From an uncultured Hippea sp. (lineage in GTDB: Bacteria; Campylobacterota_A; Desulfurellia; JAADFJ01): DNA of 13,173 nucleotides. The stretch covers positions 1-13,173 of the forward strand of contig CAJVZA010000057.1 in the NCBI GenBank assembly GCA_913009315.1. The letters run 5' to 3'. Both the position numbers and the translations under genes were made by a program. Below the pieces are notes generated by a model. The model made no database searches, had not been told where the DNA came from, and was given only the letters and a program-made list of their open reading frames with translations. This document shows positions 1 to 5,945 of the stretch, in pieces. Numbering within the stretch: the first letter of the stretch is position 1; the number at the start of each line of letters is the position of its first letter.

Positions 1-79
1 TTTTGTCGGAGTGGAGCTTATACTCATATGCATTTCTTTGGCGCCTCCGCCTTCATTGATTATCTTTACTTTTTTTTTT
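1..79. other. Chimeric end scrap plus 10-nt poly-T
   Basis: Positions 70-79 are ten T's directly before the adapter. They match the poly-A that follows the same adapter at the other end, as produced when a read runs off the end of a library molecule. Bases 1-69 were therefore probably joined to the contig only through the homopolymer and adapter, and cannot be assumed to be genomic neighbours of the rest. One frame is open across this piece, but it is too short to identify. Confidence 0.8.
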
Positions 80-145
80 CAAGCAGAAGACGGCATACGA
101 GATATATCAGTGTGACTGGAGTTCAGACGTGTGCTCTTCCGATCT
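80..145 (-). other. Illumina TruSeq index adapter (artefact)
   Basis: This stretch is the P7-side TruSeq adapter. It starts with CAAGCAGAAGACGGCATACG, contains the index region and ends with GCTCTTCCGATCT. It is the exact reverse complement of 13063-13128, including the index (ACTGATAT read on the other strand), so both ends come from the same indexed library. It is synthetic and should be trimmed. Genomic sequence can begin only at 146. Confidence 0.98.
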
Positions 146-197
146 ATAATGATTTCAATGTTCTGCACAAATTTCATCATAAATCGCAATAAAACCC

Positions 198-222
198 ATA
201 CAGTAAATCTCTTTTACTGTAT
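198..222. terminator. Perfect 10-bp hairpin, possible terminator
   Basis: ATACAGTAAA (198-207) and TTTACTGTAT (213-222) are perfect reverse complements around a 5-nt loop. On the plus strand a short T-run (227-231) follows. On the minus strand the stem is followed by GGGTTTTATT. It lies about 500 bases beyond the last gene of the minus-strand cytochrome operon, so if it is a terminator it acts on a long tail or on another transcript. The stem is AT-rich and weaker than a typical intrinsic terminator. Confidence 0.35.
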
Positions 223-237
223 TGAACTTTTGCTATT

Positions 238-296
238 TTCCCGACTTCGCCTATTTATTCCCGACTTCGCCCACTTATTCGAATAAACCCTTATTC
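238..296. repeat. 20-bp tandem duplication followed by TTATTC/GAATAA palindromes
   Basis: Two 20-base units (238-257 and 258-277) both start with TTCCCGACTTCGCC and differ at two positions. They run into TTATTCGAATAA, a perfect 12-base palindrome (275-286), then ACCC and another TTATTC (291-296). GAATAA can therefore pair with the copy on either side, giving two competing hairpins. No protein reading explains this. It looks like an intergenic repeat element or the edge of one. Confidence 0.6.
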
Positions 297-331
297 TACG
301 GGCATTCTTCTTTTAAGTTGAGCACTACAAT

Positions 332-635
332 CTATATCTTATAGACAGATCTGCGGAGCGGGATATCCATTAACCTGTGGATATTTCTAATCTCTGCAGA
401 TCTTTTGTTTCTTACAGAATTTGATATTATCTGAGCAAATCCAAGCTCATCATAGAGTTTACTGCCGTAGATGTCATGGATTCCCTTTATTATCCTGTCT
501 TCTTCAATCTATATCCAGAAGATTTACACTGTAGTCTTCTCTATTGATATCTATTTGATTGGCAGCTGTTCTGCTTTTGCCGCTATCATATCCATTTCCA
601 GCTTTATTTTTTATGGAGTAAGCGAGTGATTCCAT
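332..635 (-). pseudogene. Decayed transposase-like remnant (possible IS1634/IS4 type)
   Basis: Read on the minus strand from the ATG at 635, about 44 codons are open until a TGA at 506-504. Dropping one base there continues the reading in a second frame through EEDRIIKGIHDIYGSKLYD (from 505) to a TAG at 334-332. The RIIKGIHDIYG...LYDELGF stretch resembles, from memory, the N-terminal half of IS1634-type transposases of the IS4 superfamily. The DDE catalytic residues are not present, and later residues look scrambled. There are no clear terminal repeats and no ribosome binding site. If the family call is right this is a dead fragment. It could also be ordinary intergenic DNA that happens to be open. 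Confidence 0.35.
347..403. repeat. Nested inverted repeat
   Basis: The outer arms AGATCTGC (347-354) and GCAGATCT (396-403) are perfect complements. Inside them ATATCCA (363-369) and TGGATAT (378-384) also pair, with an 8-nt loop, giving a two-storey hairpin with an internal bulge. TTTTGTTTCTT follows on the plus strand, so it could terminate plus-strand transcripts. It overlaps the decayed transposase-like reading, so it may be a repeat inserted there or simply coding-derived. Confidence 0.45.
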
Positions 636-721
636 GGCTGCGTTTTTAGTGCGTAAGGTGAGTTATGAAGTTAACGTGCGTGCAAAGATATGACCTTTTC
701 AGCATTTAAGCAATTTTCTTG

Positions 722-832
722 TCAGCCTTTAATACCTGCAGTTGCAGCTATGAGCCACCACAAAAACCCTGCAAACGCGAGCATCGTAACGACAAGCGAT
801 GCCGCATCTCTATGACGCGATAGCCAGTTCAT
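722..832 (-). CDS. 36-aa single-helix membrane microprotein, third gene of cytochrome operon
   Basis: The ATG at 832-830 overlaps the TGA of the upstream gene (831-829) as ATGA, the classic translational-coupling arrangement. The reading runs 36 codons to a TGA at 724-722. The product starts MNWLSRHRDAASLVVTMLAF: a short basic amphipathic head, then one hydrophobic helix of about 22 residues (about 12-33) with two adjacent Trp near its end, and a short Lys-ending tail. Basic residues before the helix suggest an N-in orientation (positive-inside rule). Small single-helix subunits are known in cytochrome b6f (PetG, PetL, PetM, PetN) and cytochrome bd (CydX). By position this is most likely an accessory subunit of the cytochrome complex encoded upstream, but I see no sequence match to those families. 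The ATGA overlap and hydrophobic content make it a credible gene despite its size. Confidence 0.65.
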   Translation of the reverse strand: MNWLSRHRDAASLVVTMLAFAGFLWWLIAATAGIKG

Positions 833-1797
833 AAGTTTTTCTTCTTTTTATGTTCTTTGCGAATGTTATCATCATAATGATCTCCCTTCATTGAAAATTC
901 GGAACGTTTGGATTTTTTCGGATCAACAGCGTAGATAAGTTTGTAAAGGCCAATATATTTTGGAATATTTCTTAGACCTGGAATGAGCGGAAAGAGTACT
1001 AAAGCAAAAATTGCAAAAAGGCTGTTCCAAAAGATGAATCCCGGTCCGGTTGAACCGGCCGGAAGTAACACATGAGCAACAGCCGGGATGATCAGGTACC
1101 ATGGTCCCGGAGCAAACCCGCGCTCCTTAATCATTCCCCACTGATCATCCGTGAGGCCGTTCCTAATCGCAGTGTTTAGCATGTACGGTCGGTCATATAG
1201 CCAAATATTGGTGTACTCGAAGGTATTTCCGGGGCTGATCCCTTGAAAGTATGTTTCCAGGTAACCATTTTGCGCCAATTTGAGAATGGTATCGGCAATT
1301 ACCGGAACCGGTCCAAAGTTGCCCCTGAGCATGGAAATATTCGACATCTTCGGGACCGGAGTATAATCCGACTTGCTCACAGGGAAAGTCTTTTGTATCG
1401 CCTTGTCATAGTTTTTTGCCCATTCTATCCGTTTAGTCATTGGTGCATTAATATAGGTGCTCAGTGCTTGCCGCTGCTTTTGAGATAAAAACCACTTTGC
1501 GCTCTCAAGCGGGCCTATAACTAAGCGCTGTGCAGGATTCTTCATGCCGTATGCATAAGGATCGGTATACGATACAGATGCCCCATCTAATTCTTGGGAT
1601 ACCGCCCAGATAGTTCCTCCGGGTTCCATTTGTGCGGAGTTTTTGATGGTGGCCCTGGGCCAATTGGGGGAGCCCACCCAAATTCCCATTACAATGACCG
1701 TAATTAGTAAGACAATCATTAAAATAGGGTATTTCCAAAATCCATGCCTGACAATACTAAACTTAGTCGATTCGGACTTGTCTTTTATCTTTGACAT
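829..1797 (-). CDS. Membrane partner of b6-type cytochrome b (subunit IV-like role), 322 aa
   Basis: This is the second gene of the cytochrome operon. The start is the ATG at 1797, because AGGAGG lies 8 bases upstream (overlapping the stop of the preceding gene); a longer in-frame reading from 1827 lacks this. One helix at about residues 21-41 is followed by a large soluble region (about 42-230), two closely spaced helices (about 232-246 and 254-273) and a Lys-rich tail, probably cytoplasmic. That topology puts the soluble domain on the outside. The pair of late helices, with GPWYLIIP at their start, loosely recalls the PEWYFFP segment of b6f subunit IV / cytochrome b C-terminal half, but the true PEWY motif is absent. 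The GLRNIPKYIGLYKLIY segment after the last helix resembles tails of cytochrome-b-associated proteins that I remember only vaguely. There is no haem-binding CXXCH and no Fe-S motif. It probably forms the quinol-side or outer part of the complex with the cytochrome b below; the exact family is unresolved. Confidence 0.7.
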   Translation of the reverse strand: MSKIKDKSESTKFSIVRHGFWKYPILMIVLLITVIVMGIWVGSPNWPRATIKNSAQMEPGGTIWAVSQELDGASVSYTDPYAYGMKNPAQRLVIGPLESAKWFLSQKQRQALSTYINAPMTKRIEWAKNYDKAIQKTFPVSKSDYTPVPKMSNISMLRGNFGPVPVIADTILKLAQNGYLETYFQGISPGNTFEYTNIWLYDRPYMLNTAIRNGLTDDQWGMIKERGFAPGPWYLIIPAVAHVLLPAGSTGPGFIFWNSLFAIFALVLFPLIPGLRNIPKYIGLYKLIYAVDPKKSKRSEFSMKGDHYDDNIRKEHKKKKNL

Positions 1798-1810
1798 TTG
1801 TTTTAACCTC

Positions 1811-2464
1811 CTATAAAGGACGAGCAATTCCCTGTAACTTTACCAGAGTAACATGGACGCCGATCAAAACCAGTAAAGTAAAAGGAATAAAAGCTACGTG
1901 GATAAGTATAACCTGGGTAAAGTTCGACGGAGTAATAAGCCTCAGTAAGGGCAGACCAAACAACATATAGTTGGAATGCATGGCGACAAACTGAGATTCC
2001 CAGTCTCCTCTGGCCAAAACACCAAATAAATTCTCACCTAAGGCAAGAAATAGAGAAGTAAGCCCTATCGCATAATTCACCCATCTTTCCCCTCTGTACG
2101 CTCCTGTCAACCATACACGGACAACGTGGATAAAAAGAAAGAAGAAGAAAGCTTGAGCCGACCAGTAGTGCATTGACTTCACTGCGACTCCGGTAGGTGT
2201 ATGGAGCCACCATGGGGGCCCGAAAAGCGTGAGTATTATCCCGGTAATAACGAGAAAGAGAAATGAGAGAAAGGTGAGACCGCCCAGACAATACCAGTAA
2301 GACTCGGCATAGGAGGGTTCGACCTTCCCAAACATTCGGTTGAACGGAGGCAGGTAAGCAAAACTTTCGAGTGCGGCCTTCAGCCATCCAACCTCTTTTT
2401 TTCGTTCTTTAAACCGAAACGGTTCGCCTTTGTGATGAGCAAAATAGTCGTCTTGATCAGTCAT
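1811..2464 (-). CDS. Cytochrome b6-type (N-terminal cytochrome b) subunit, 217 aa
   Basis: A four-helix haem b protein of quinol:acceptor oxidoreductases of the bc1/b6f class, sited in the cytoplasmic membrane. Helices lie at about 60-82, 101-120, 130-150 and 183-206. The two haem pairs are visible with the family spacing: H99 and H113 (HYWSAQ...IHVVRVWLTGAYR) and H189 and H204. The length matches b6 rather than full-length cytochrome b, so the C-terminal half is encoded separately. YCLGG places Cys59 where b6 and the Bacillus enzyme carry the Cys that binds the extra haem c-n/c-i. The usual LPWDQ stretch after helix 3 is replaced by VLARGDWESQ, so the quinol site is divergent. AGGGGAT 8 bases before the ATG is the ribosome binding site. 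It is first in the operon, with a promoter and hairpin upstream. No Rieske or cytochrome c gene is adjacent. Confidence 0.9.
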   Translation of the reverse strand: MTDQDDYFAHHKGEPFRFKERKKEVGWLKAALESFAYLPPFNRMFGKVEPSYAESYWYCLGGLTFLSFLFLVITGIILTLFGPPWWLHTPTGVAVKSMHYWSAQAFFFFLFIHVVRVWLTGAYRGERWVNYAIGLTSLFLALGENLFGVLARGDWESQFVAMHSNYMLFGLPLLRLITPSNFTQVILIHVAFIPFTLLVLIGVHVTLVKLQGIARPL

Positions 2465-2492
2465 AGTATCATCCCCTTATTGTCATCTATGT

Positions 2493-2519
2493 TATCCCCC
2501 CACCCCCGATAGGGGGATA
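2493..2519 (-). promoter_or_regulatory. GC-rich hairpin in leader of cytochrome operon
   Basis: TATCCCCC (2493-2500) and GGGGGATA (2512-2519) form a perfect 8-bp stem around an 11-nt loop. It lies between the proposed -10 element and the ribosome binding site of the cytochrome b gene, close to the expected transcript start. It is strikingly C/G-rich beside AT-rich flanks. It could be an operator for a dimeric regulator or a stabilising 5' RNA hairpin; it does not resemble a known riboswitch. Confidence 0.5.
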
Positions 2520-2528
2520 GCATAGAAA

Positions 2529-2556
2529 AAAATACTGCTCTATCGGCAAAAGTCAA
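2529..2556 (-). promoter_or_regulatory. Putative sigma70-type promoter of cytochrome operon
   Basis: On the minus strand TTGACT (2556-2551) is followed after 16 bases by TATTTT (2534-2529). The first transcribed base would fall near 2522, about 58 bases before the cytochrome b start and right before the leader hairpin. The match to consensus is good at -35 and moderate at -10. Confidence 0.5.
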
Positions 2557-2657
2557 GTAAAAAGATTTGAGAAATCAAACATGTTTATCAGGAGGGAAAA
2601 GTTTTTATAATCAGCGCCTCGATCGTAAAATATCTGGAAAAATCACGCCATTTATCC

Positions 2658-2687
2658 GGACATATAACCTTTCTGAAAGCTATGTCC
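2658..2687. repeat. Nested hairpin in intergenic region
   Basis: GGACATA (2658-2664) pairs perfectly with TATGTCC (2681-2687), and inside it CTTT (2669-2672) pairs with AAAG (2676-2679). The rest of the 432-base divergent spacer (2465-2896) holds the two promoters and the cytochrome leader hairpin. I see no gene in it; an open frame at 2567-2752 has no coding character. The role of this hairpin is unknown. Confidence 0.4.
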
Positions 2688-2807
2688 AATATATGTTTCG
2701 GGGACGCCGGTCGTTTTGTATCTGTTTTTTTACCTTTCCTTTACTTTTGTAAAATGAATTTATTTACCTGTCTAATTGCGAAACGGTTCTTTATTCATCT
2801 TGAGTAC

Positions 2808-2836
2808 TTGACCATTATCAAATGATGATTTATAGT
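2808..2836 (+). promoter_or_regulatory. Putative sigma70-type promoter of accBC
   Basis: TTGACC (2808-2813), a 17-base spacer and TATAGT (2831-2836) fit the housekeeping consensus well. The expected start is about 50 bases before the accB ATG. The downstream leader is short and unstructured apart from repeated GATGAT motifs around the -10. Confidence 0.6.
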
Positions 2837-2896
2837 TGATGATCGGTTATTTGTTGGGTACTAAGTCAGACCGATAGCTAAAAAAAGGAGAAAGAG

Positions 2897-3337
2897 ATGA
2901 ACATATTAAATATAAAAAAACTTATTAAACTGTTTGAACGATCGGAAATGTCCGAACTTTCTTATGCCGATGATGAATTTAAACTGACATTGAAACAGGC
3001 GGAAACAAGTCAACAAACGACTCAACCAGAGACTATTCAAACAAAATCAACTGATAAATCCAATGTGAAAAAAGAACCTGAGGAGATGCCTTCTAATCTT
3101 AAAATAGTGAAATCGCCGATGGTAGGCATATTCTATCGCGCATCATCTCCGAAAGCCAAACCGTTTGTTGAAATTGGAAAAACGATCAACAAGGGAGATA
3201 CGCTCTGTATCATAGAAGCAATGAAAATTATGAATGAAATAGAATCCGAATTCTCAGGCGTAATAAGAAAAATTAATATCAAAAATGCCGAGAGGGTTGA
3301 ATACGGAACAGCACTTTTTTTTATTGAACCGTTGTGA
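2897..3337 (+). CDS. accB: Biotin carboxyl carrier protein of acetyl-CoA carboxylase
   Basis: AccB carries the biotin that shuttles carboxyl groups from biotin carboxylase to the carboxyltransferase, the first step of fatty acid synthesis, in the cytoplasm. The 146 residues show the standard layout: an N-terminal AccC-interaction segment (about 1-35), a flexible Gln/Thr/Pro/Lys-rich linker (about 36-66), and a C-terminal biotinyl domain from about 67. The biotinylation motif is EAMKIMNEI with Lys110 as the modified residue. VKSPMVGIFYRASSP is the usual start of the BCCP domain, including the protruding thumb region. AGGAG six bases before the ATG fixes the start. It overlaps accC by four bases. 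The carboxyltransferase genes accA and accD are not in this window. Confidence 0.95.
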   Translation: MNILNIKKLIKLFERSEMSELSYADDEFKLTLKQAETSQQTTQPETIQTKSTDKSNVKKEPEEMPSNLKIVKSPMVGIFYRASSPKAKPFVEIGKTINKGDTLCIIEAMKIMNEIESEFSGVIRKINIKNAERVEYGTALFFIEPL

Positions 3338-4692
3338 AAAAAAAGATAAAAAAAATTCTGATTGCCAATAGAGGAGAAATTGCGCTTAGAATTATAAGAA
3401 GCTGCAGAGAAAACGATATAAAAACCGTTCTTGTTGTTTCCGATGTAGACAAAGAAGGTGTTTTGACGCAATTTGCCGATGAGACTGTATGTATCGGGCC
3501 GGCAGAACCTCAAAAGAGTTATCTCAACATGTTTGCAATTGCTGAGGTGGCAATTGATAAAATGGTTGATGCCGTTCATCCCGGATATGGTTTTCTCGCG
3601 GAAAACAGTTCTTTTGCAAAGATTATTTCTGAACTTGGTATAATTTTTATAGGACCGTCTGCAAAAATTATGAAAGCGGCGGCAAACAAGGCATTTATGA
3701 TAAAAACCGTTAAAGAAGCCGGAGTTCCCGTGATACCCGGCAGCGGCAAAACGGTAGAAAATTCAGACGAAGCTAAGAAAATTGCCGATGAAATCGGATA
3801 TCCGATTATGCTTAAATCTGCCTATGGCGGCGGCGGACGCGGCATGAGAGTAGTGAATAACGGGTCAAATATTGGAGAAATTTTCAATGCCGCCGGTTCA
3901 GAATCTATGGCATCATTTGGAAAAGCGGATCTATATCTGGAGAAATTTATTGAACATCCAAGACATATAGAAGTTCAGATAATTTCAGATAAATACGGAA
4001 AAACGGTGACTTTGGGTGAGCGTGATTGCTCGCTTCAGCGAAGACATCAAAAATTGATAGAAGAATCGCCGGCACCGGGTATTAGTGATGAAAATCGCAA
4101 ATCGTTATATAAAATGGCAAAAATGGTTGCTCAGGCAATAAATTATGAGGGTGCCGGAACTGTAGAATTTCTTTATGACGGAAACAATTTTTATTTCATA
4201 GAAATTAATACGAGAATACAGGTAGAGCATCCCGTAACAGAGCTTCTTACCGGTATAGATATAGTGGAGGAGCAGATTAAGGTTGCCGAAGGAAAATCTC
4301 TGCAAATCAATCAATCGGATGTTAGGTTTCCCTATCATGTCATAGAGGCAAGAATAAATGCTGAAGATCCTGTAAATTTTACTCCTTCTGCAGGTCTTAT
4401 CACAAAACTTTTTTTACCTGGAGGTCCTGGGGTAAGAATAGACACTGCAATTGGATCAGGATCGGATATTTCGCCCTATTACGATTCGCTTATAGCCAAA
4501 TTGATCGTAAGACATACCGACAGAAAACACGCAGTTAAACGGTTAAAAAGATGCCTGAGCGAATTTATCGTGGAGGGAATAAAAACATCAATTCCGTTTT
4601 ATAGCAGCCTGATAGAAACAAAAGAGTTTAAACAATCCAAATACGATACAAATTTCATAGATAACTTGATCTATAATAGGAAAAATCAATAG
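3334..4692 (+). CDS. accC: Biotin carboxylase subunit of acetyl-CoA carboxylase
   Basis: AccC uses ATP and bicarbonate to carboxylate biotin on AccB. The start codon is GTG (3334-3336), overlapping the accB stop as GTGA, so translation is coupled; the resulting MKKKIKKILIANRGEIALR matches the conserved AccC N-terminus. At 452 aa it is of normal length. The biotin carboxylase N-domain covers about 1-115. The ATP-grasp domain follows, with the glycine-rich loop YGGGGRGM (164-171), ERDCSLQRRHQK (229-240) and INTRIQVEHPVTE (291-303), which holds the catalytic Arg294 and Glu298; metal ligands Glu278 and Glu290 are present. The C-terminal domain runs from about 335. No strong terminator follows; a tRNA promoter begins 17 bases after the stop. 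Confidence 0.97.
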   Translation: MKKKIKKILIANRGEIALRIIRSCRENDIKTVLVVSDVDKEGVLTQFADETVCIGPAEPQKSYLNMFAIAEVAIDKMVDAVHPGYGFLAENSSFAKIISELGIIFIGPSAKIMKAAANKAFMIKTVKEAGVPVIPGSGKTVENSDEAKKIADEIGYPIMLKSAYGGGGRGMRVVNNGSNIGEIFNAAGSESMASFGKADLYLEKFIEHPRHIEVQIISDKYGKTVTLGERDCSLQRRHQKLIEESPAPGISDENRKSLYKMAKMVAQAINYEGAGTVEFLYDGNNFYFIEINTRIQVEHPVTELLTGIDIVEEQIKVAEGKSLQINQSDVRFPYHVIEARINAEDPVNFTPSAGLITKLFLPGGPGVRIDTAIGSGSDISPYYDSLIAKLIVRHTDRKHAVKRLKRCLSEFIVEGIKTSIPFYSSLIETKEFKQSKYDTNFIDNLIYNRKNQ

Positions 4693-4708
4693 TTTGCAAT
4701 TTTTACTA

Positions 4709-4737
4709 TTGACAAATAAAAGAAGGTTTAATAACAT
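4709..4737 (+). promoter_or_regulatory. Putative promoter of the tRNA-HU block
   Basis: A perfect -35 TTGACA (4709-4714), a 17-base spacer and TAACAT (4732-4737) place a transcript start just before tRNA-Lys at 4751. It starts 17 bases after the accC stop, so the tRNA block could also receive read-through from accBC. Confidence 0.5.
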
Positions 4738-4750
4738 CCATATGTGTTGT

Positions 4751-4823
4751 GGGTCGTTAGCTCAGGCGGTAGAGCAGTAGCCTTTTAAGCTATTGGCCGC
4801 AGGTTCGAGTCCTGCACGACCCA
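4751..4823 (+). tRNA. tRNA-Lys(TTT)
   Basis: A full cloverleaf can be drawn. Acceptor GGGTCGT pairs with ACGACCC, the D-arm is GCTC/GAGC, the anticodon stem GTAGC/GCTAT closes the loop CTTTTAA with anticodon TTT (4784-4786), and the T-arm is GCAGG-TTCGAGT-CCTGC. CCA is not encoded; the discriminator A is followed by more A's. First RNA of the block. Confidence 0.95.
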
Positions 4824-4829
4824 AAAAAA

Positions 4830-4906
4830 GTCCCCATCGTCTAGTCGGCCAAGGACACCGCCCTTTCACGGCGGTAACGTGGGTTCAAATCCCGCTGGGG
4901 ACGCCA
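4830..4906 (+). tRNA. tRNA-Glu(TTC)
   Basis: Acceptor GTCCCCA pairs with TGGGGAC. The anticodon stem CCGCC/GGCGG closes the loop CTTTCAC with anticodon TTC. The T-loop is TTCAAAT. The 3' CCA is encoded. Only six bases separate it from tRNA-Lys, so the two are co-transcribed. The ribosome binding site of the HU gene begins seven bases later. Confidence 0.95.
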
Positions 4907-4924
4907 TTTTTTAAGGAGGTTTAT

Positions 4925-5206
4925 ATGTTGGTAAAGAGTAGTCTTATTAGACAGGTTGCCGAAGAAACGGGAGCTTCAATAGAAATGACAAAAAAAGTTA
5001 TTGATGCTTCTCTCAACACCATTGTTGAAAATGTTTCGAAAGGCAAGAAAGTAAGCATTGCCGGATTTGGGAACTTCTATGCAACCAAGAGAGCTGCAAG
5101 AAAAGGAAGAAATCCGAGAACCGGAGAAGAGATTGATATCAGCGAAGCGAATGTTCCCCGCTTCAAAGCAGGTAAGGCTTTCAAAGAAAGCGTTCTTAAT
5201 AAATAG
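4925..5206 (+). CDS. HU-family DNA-binding protein
   Basis: HU/IHF proteins are small dimeric nucleoid proteins that bend DNA. The product is 93 aa, the usual size. The family signature is clear: GFGNFYATKRAARKGRNPRTGEEI spans about 47-70, forming the beta-ribbon arm that enters the minor groove, including Pro64 (RNP), which intercalates in family structures. The start is the ATG at 4925 with AAGGAGGT five bases upstream; an upstream in-frame extension reads through the tRNA genes and is not real. The gene lies between tRNA-Glu and tRNA-Val, so it is transcribed within the tRNA block and its mRNA is presumably released by tRNA processing. Sequence alone does not separate HU from IHF; single-gene context and motif favour HU. 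Confidence 0.95.
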   Translation: MLVKSSLIRQVAEETGASIEMTKKVIDASLNTIVENVSKGKKVSIAGFGNFYATKRAARKGRNPRTGEEIDISEANVPRFKAGKAFKESVLNK

Positions 5207-5212
5207 CAAACA

Positions 5213-5287
5213 GGGCGATTAGCTCAGCGGAAGAGCACCTGCCTTACAAGCAGGTGGTCGCAGGTTCGAACCCTGCATCGCCCACCA
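5213..5287 (+). tRNA. tRNA-Val(TAC)
   Basis: It starts six bases after the HU stop codon. Acceptor GGGCGAT pairs with ATCGCCC, the anticodon stem CCTGC/GCAGG closes the loop CTTACAA with anticodon TAC, and the T-arm is GCAGG-TTCGAAC-CCTGC. CCA is encoded. Confidence 0.95.
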
Positions 5288-5290
5288 TAC

Positions 5291-5367
5291 GGGGCTGTAG
5301 TTCAGTTGGTTAGAACGCTGGCCTGTCACGCCAGAGGTCGCGAGTTCAAGTCTCGTCGGCCCCGCCA
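5291..5367 (+). tRNA. tRNA-Asp(GTC)
   Basis: Acceptor GGGGCTG pairs with CGGCCCC with one G-T pair. The anticodon stem CTGGC/GCCAG closes the loop CTGTCAC with anticodon GTC. Discriminator G and encoded CCA. Three bases follow tRNA-Val. Confidence 0.95.
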
Positions 5368-5368
5368 T

Positions 5369-5406
5369 CATAGCCATTGCAGTATAATTATATTTATAAG
5401 GCTATG
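5369..5406. repeat. 7-bp inverted repeat with AT-rich loop between tRNA genes
   Basis: CATAGCC (5369-5375) and GGCTATG (5400-5406) are perfect complements around a 24-base AT-rich loop containing TATAAT (5383-5388). This 87-base gap between tRNA-Asp and tRNA-Pro is by far the longest in the tRNA block. It may hold a processing signal, a weak terminator or a second promoter; I found no convincing -35 element. Confidence 0.35.
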
Positions 5407-5454
5407 GTCATGTTGTTGCAAGAGATAAATATAGGTTGACGCTATTTTTAACAA

Positions 5455-5528
<74 letters not shown>

Positions 5529-5531
5529 AAT

Positions 5532-5608
5532 GCGCCAGTAGCTCAGCAGGATAGAGCAACGGACTTCTAATCCGTAGGCCAGAGGTTCGAATCCTCTCTG
5601 GCGCACCA
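5532..5608 (+). tRNA. tRNA-Arg(TCT)
   Basis: Acceptor GCGCCAG pairs with CTGGCGC. The anticodon stem ACGGA/TCCGT closes the loop CTTCTAA with anticodon TCT. The T-arm is AGAGG-TTCGAAT-CCTCT. CCA is encoded. Confidence 0.95.
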
Positions 5609-5613
5609 TATTT

Positions 5614-5689
5614 GGGCCGTTAGCTCAGTTGGTAGAGCAGCAGACTCTTAATCTGCGGGTCGTAGGTTCGATCCCTACACGGCTCACCA
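5614..5689 (+). tRNA. tRNA-Lys(CTT)
   Basis: Acceptor GGGCCGT pairs with ACGGCTC (one G-T pair). The anticodon stem GCAGA/TCTGC closes the loop CTCTTAA with anticodon CTT. CCA is encoded. With tRNA-Lys(TTT) at 4751 it gives two lysine isoacceptors in the same block. Confidence 0.95.
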
Positions 5690-5705
5690 AATTCTTTTTA
5701 ATCGT

Positions 5706-5782
5706 GGTGGGTATAGCTCAGTTGGCAGAGCATTGGATTGTGGCTCCAAGGGTCGCGGGTTCAAATCCCGCTATCCACCCCA
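5706..5782 (+). tRNA. tRNA-His(GTG)
   Basis: Acceptor GTGGGTA pairs with TATCCAC. An extra G at 5706 (G-1) faces discriminator C at 5779, the identity element of tRNA-His. The anticodon stem TTGGA/TCCAA closes the loop TTGTGGC with anticodon GTG. CCA is encoded (5780-5782). Last RNA of the block; no clear intrinsic terminator follows on this strand. Confidence 0.95.
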
Positions 5783-5882
5783 AAATTAGAAAAGAGATGT
5801 CAGCGACAAGAAATGAATAGGGTTAGTGTGCATAATTTTGGCAGACACGATAAATAAAGTAAAAGATGCAGGATGGTTGGTC

Positions 5883-5910
5883 CAAAAATAACTCATACCG
5901 GCATACCGGT
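5883..5910 (-). terminator. Weak terminator-like hairpin after ybeY
   Basis: On the minus strand ACCGG-TATG-CCGGT forms a 5-bp stem with a 4-nt loop (5910-5897), followed within a few bases by TTATTTTT. It lies about 36 bases beyond the ybeY stop, as expected for the end of the seven-gene minus-strand operon. The stem is short and the T-run is offset, so this is tentative. Confidence 0.35.
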
Positions 5911-5945
5911 CTATATACAGGACTGATTGGATATTTGCAGAGGTC

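Noticed and set aside
238-277. CRISPR-like repeats
   Set aside because: Only two adjacent 20-base units with no spacer between them; this is a simple tandem duplication, and no cas genes are present.
2567-2752. 61-codon plus-strand open frame in the divergent spacer
   Set aside because: No ribosome binding site, no recognisable motif, and it overlaps a nested hairpin; the composition looks non-coding.
4793-4924. N-terminal extension of the HU protein
   Set aside because: The extension is a translation of tRNA-Lys and tRNA-Glu; the strong AAGGAGGT before 4925 and normal family length fix the shorter start.
5629-5820. 63-codon plus-strand open frame across the last tRNAs
   Set aside because: It is a reading of tRNA-Lys(CTT) and tRNA-His, which fold as complete tRNAs.
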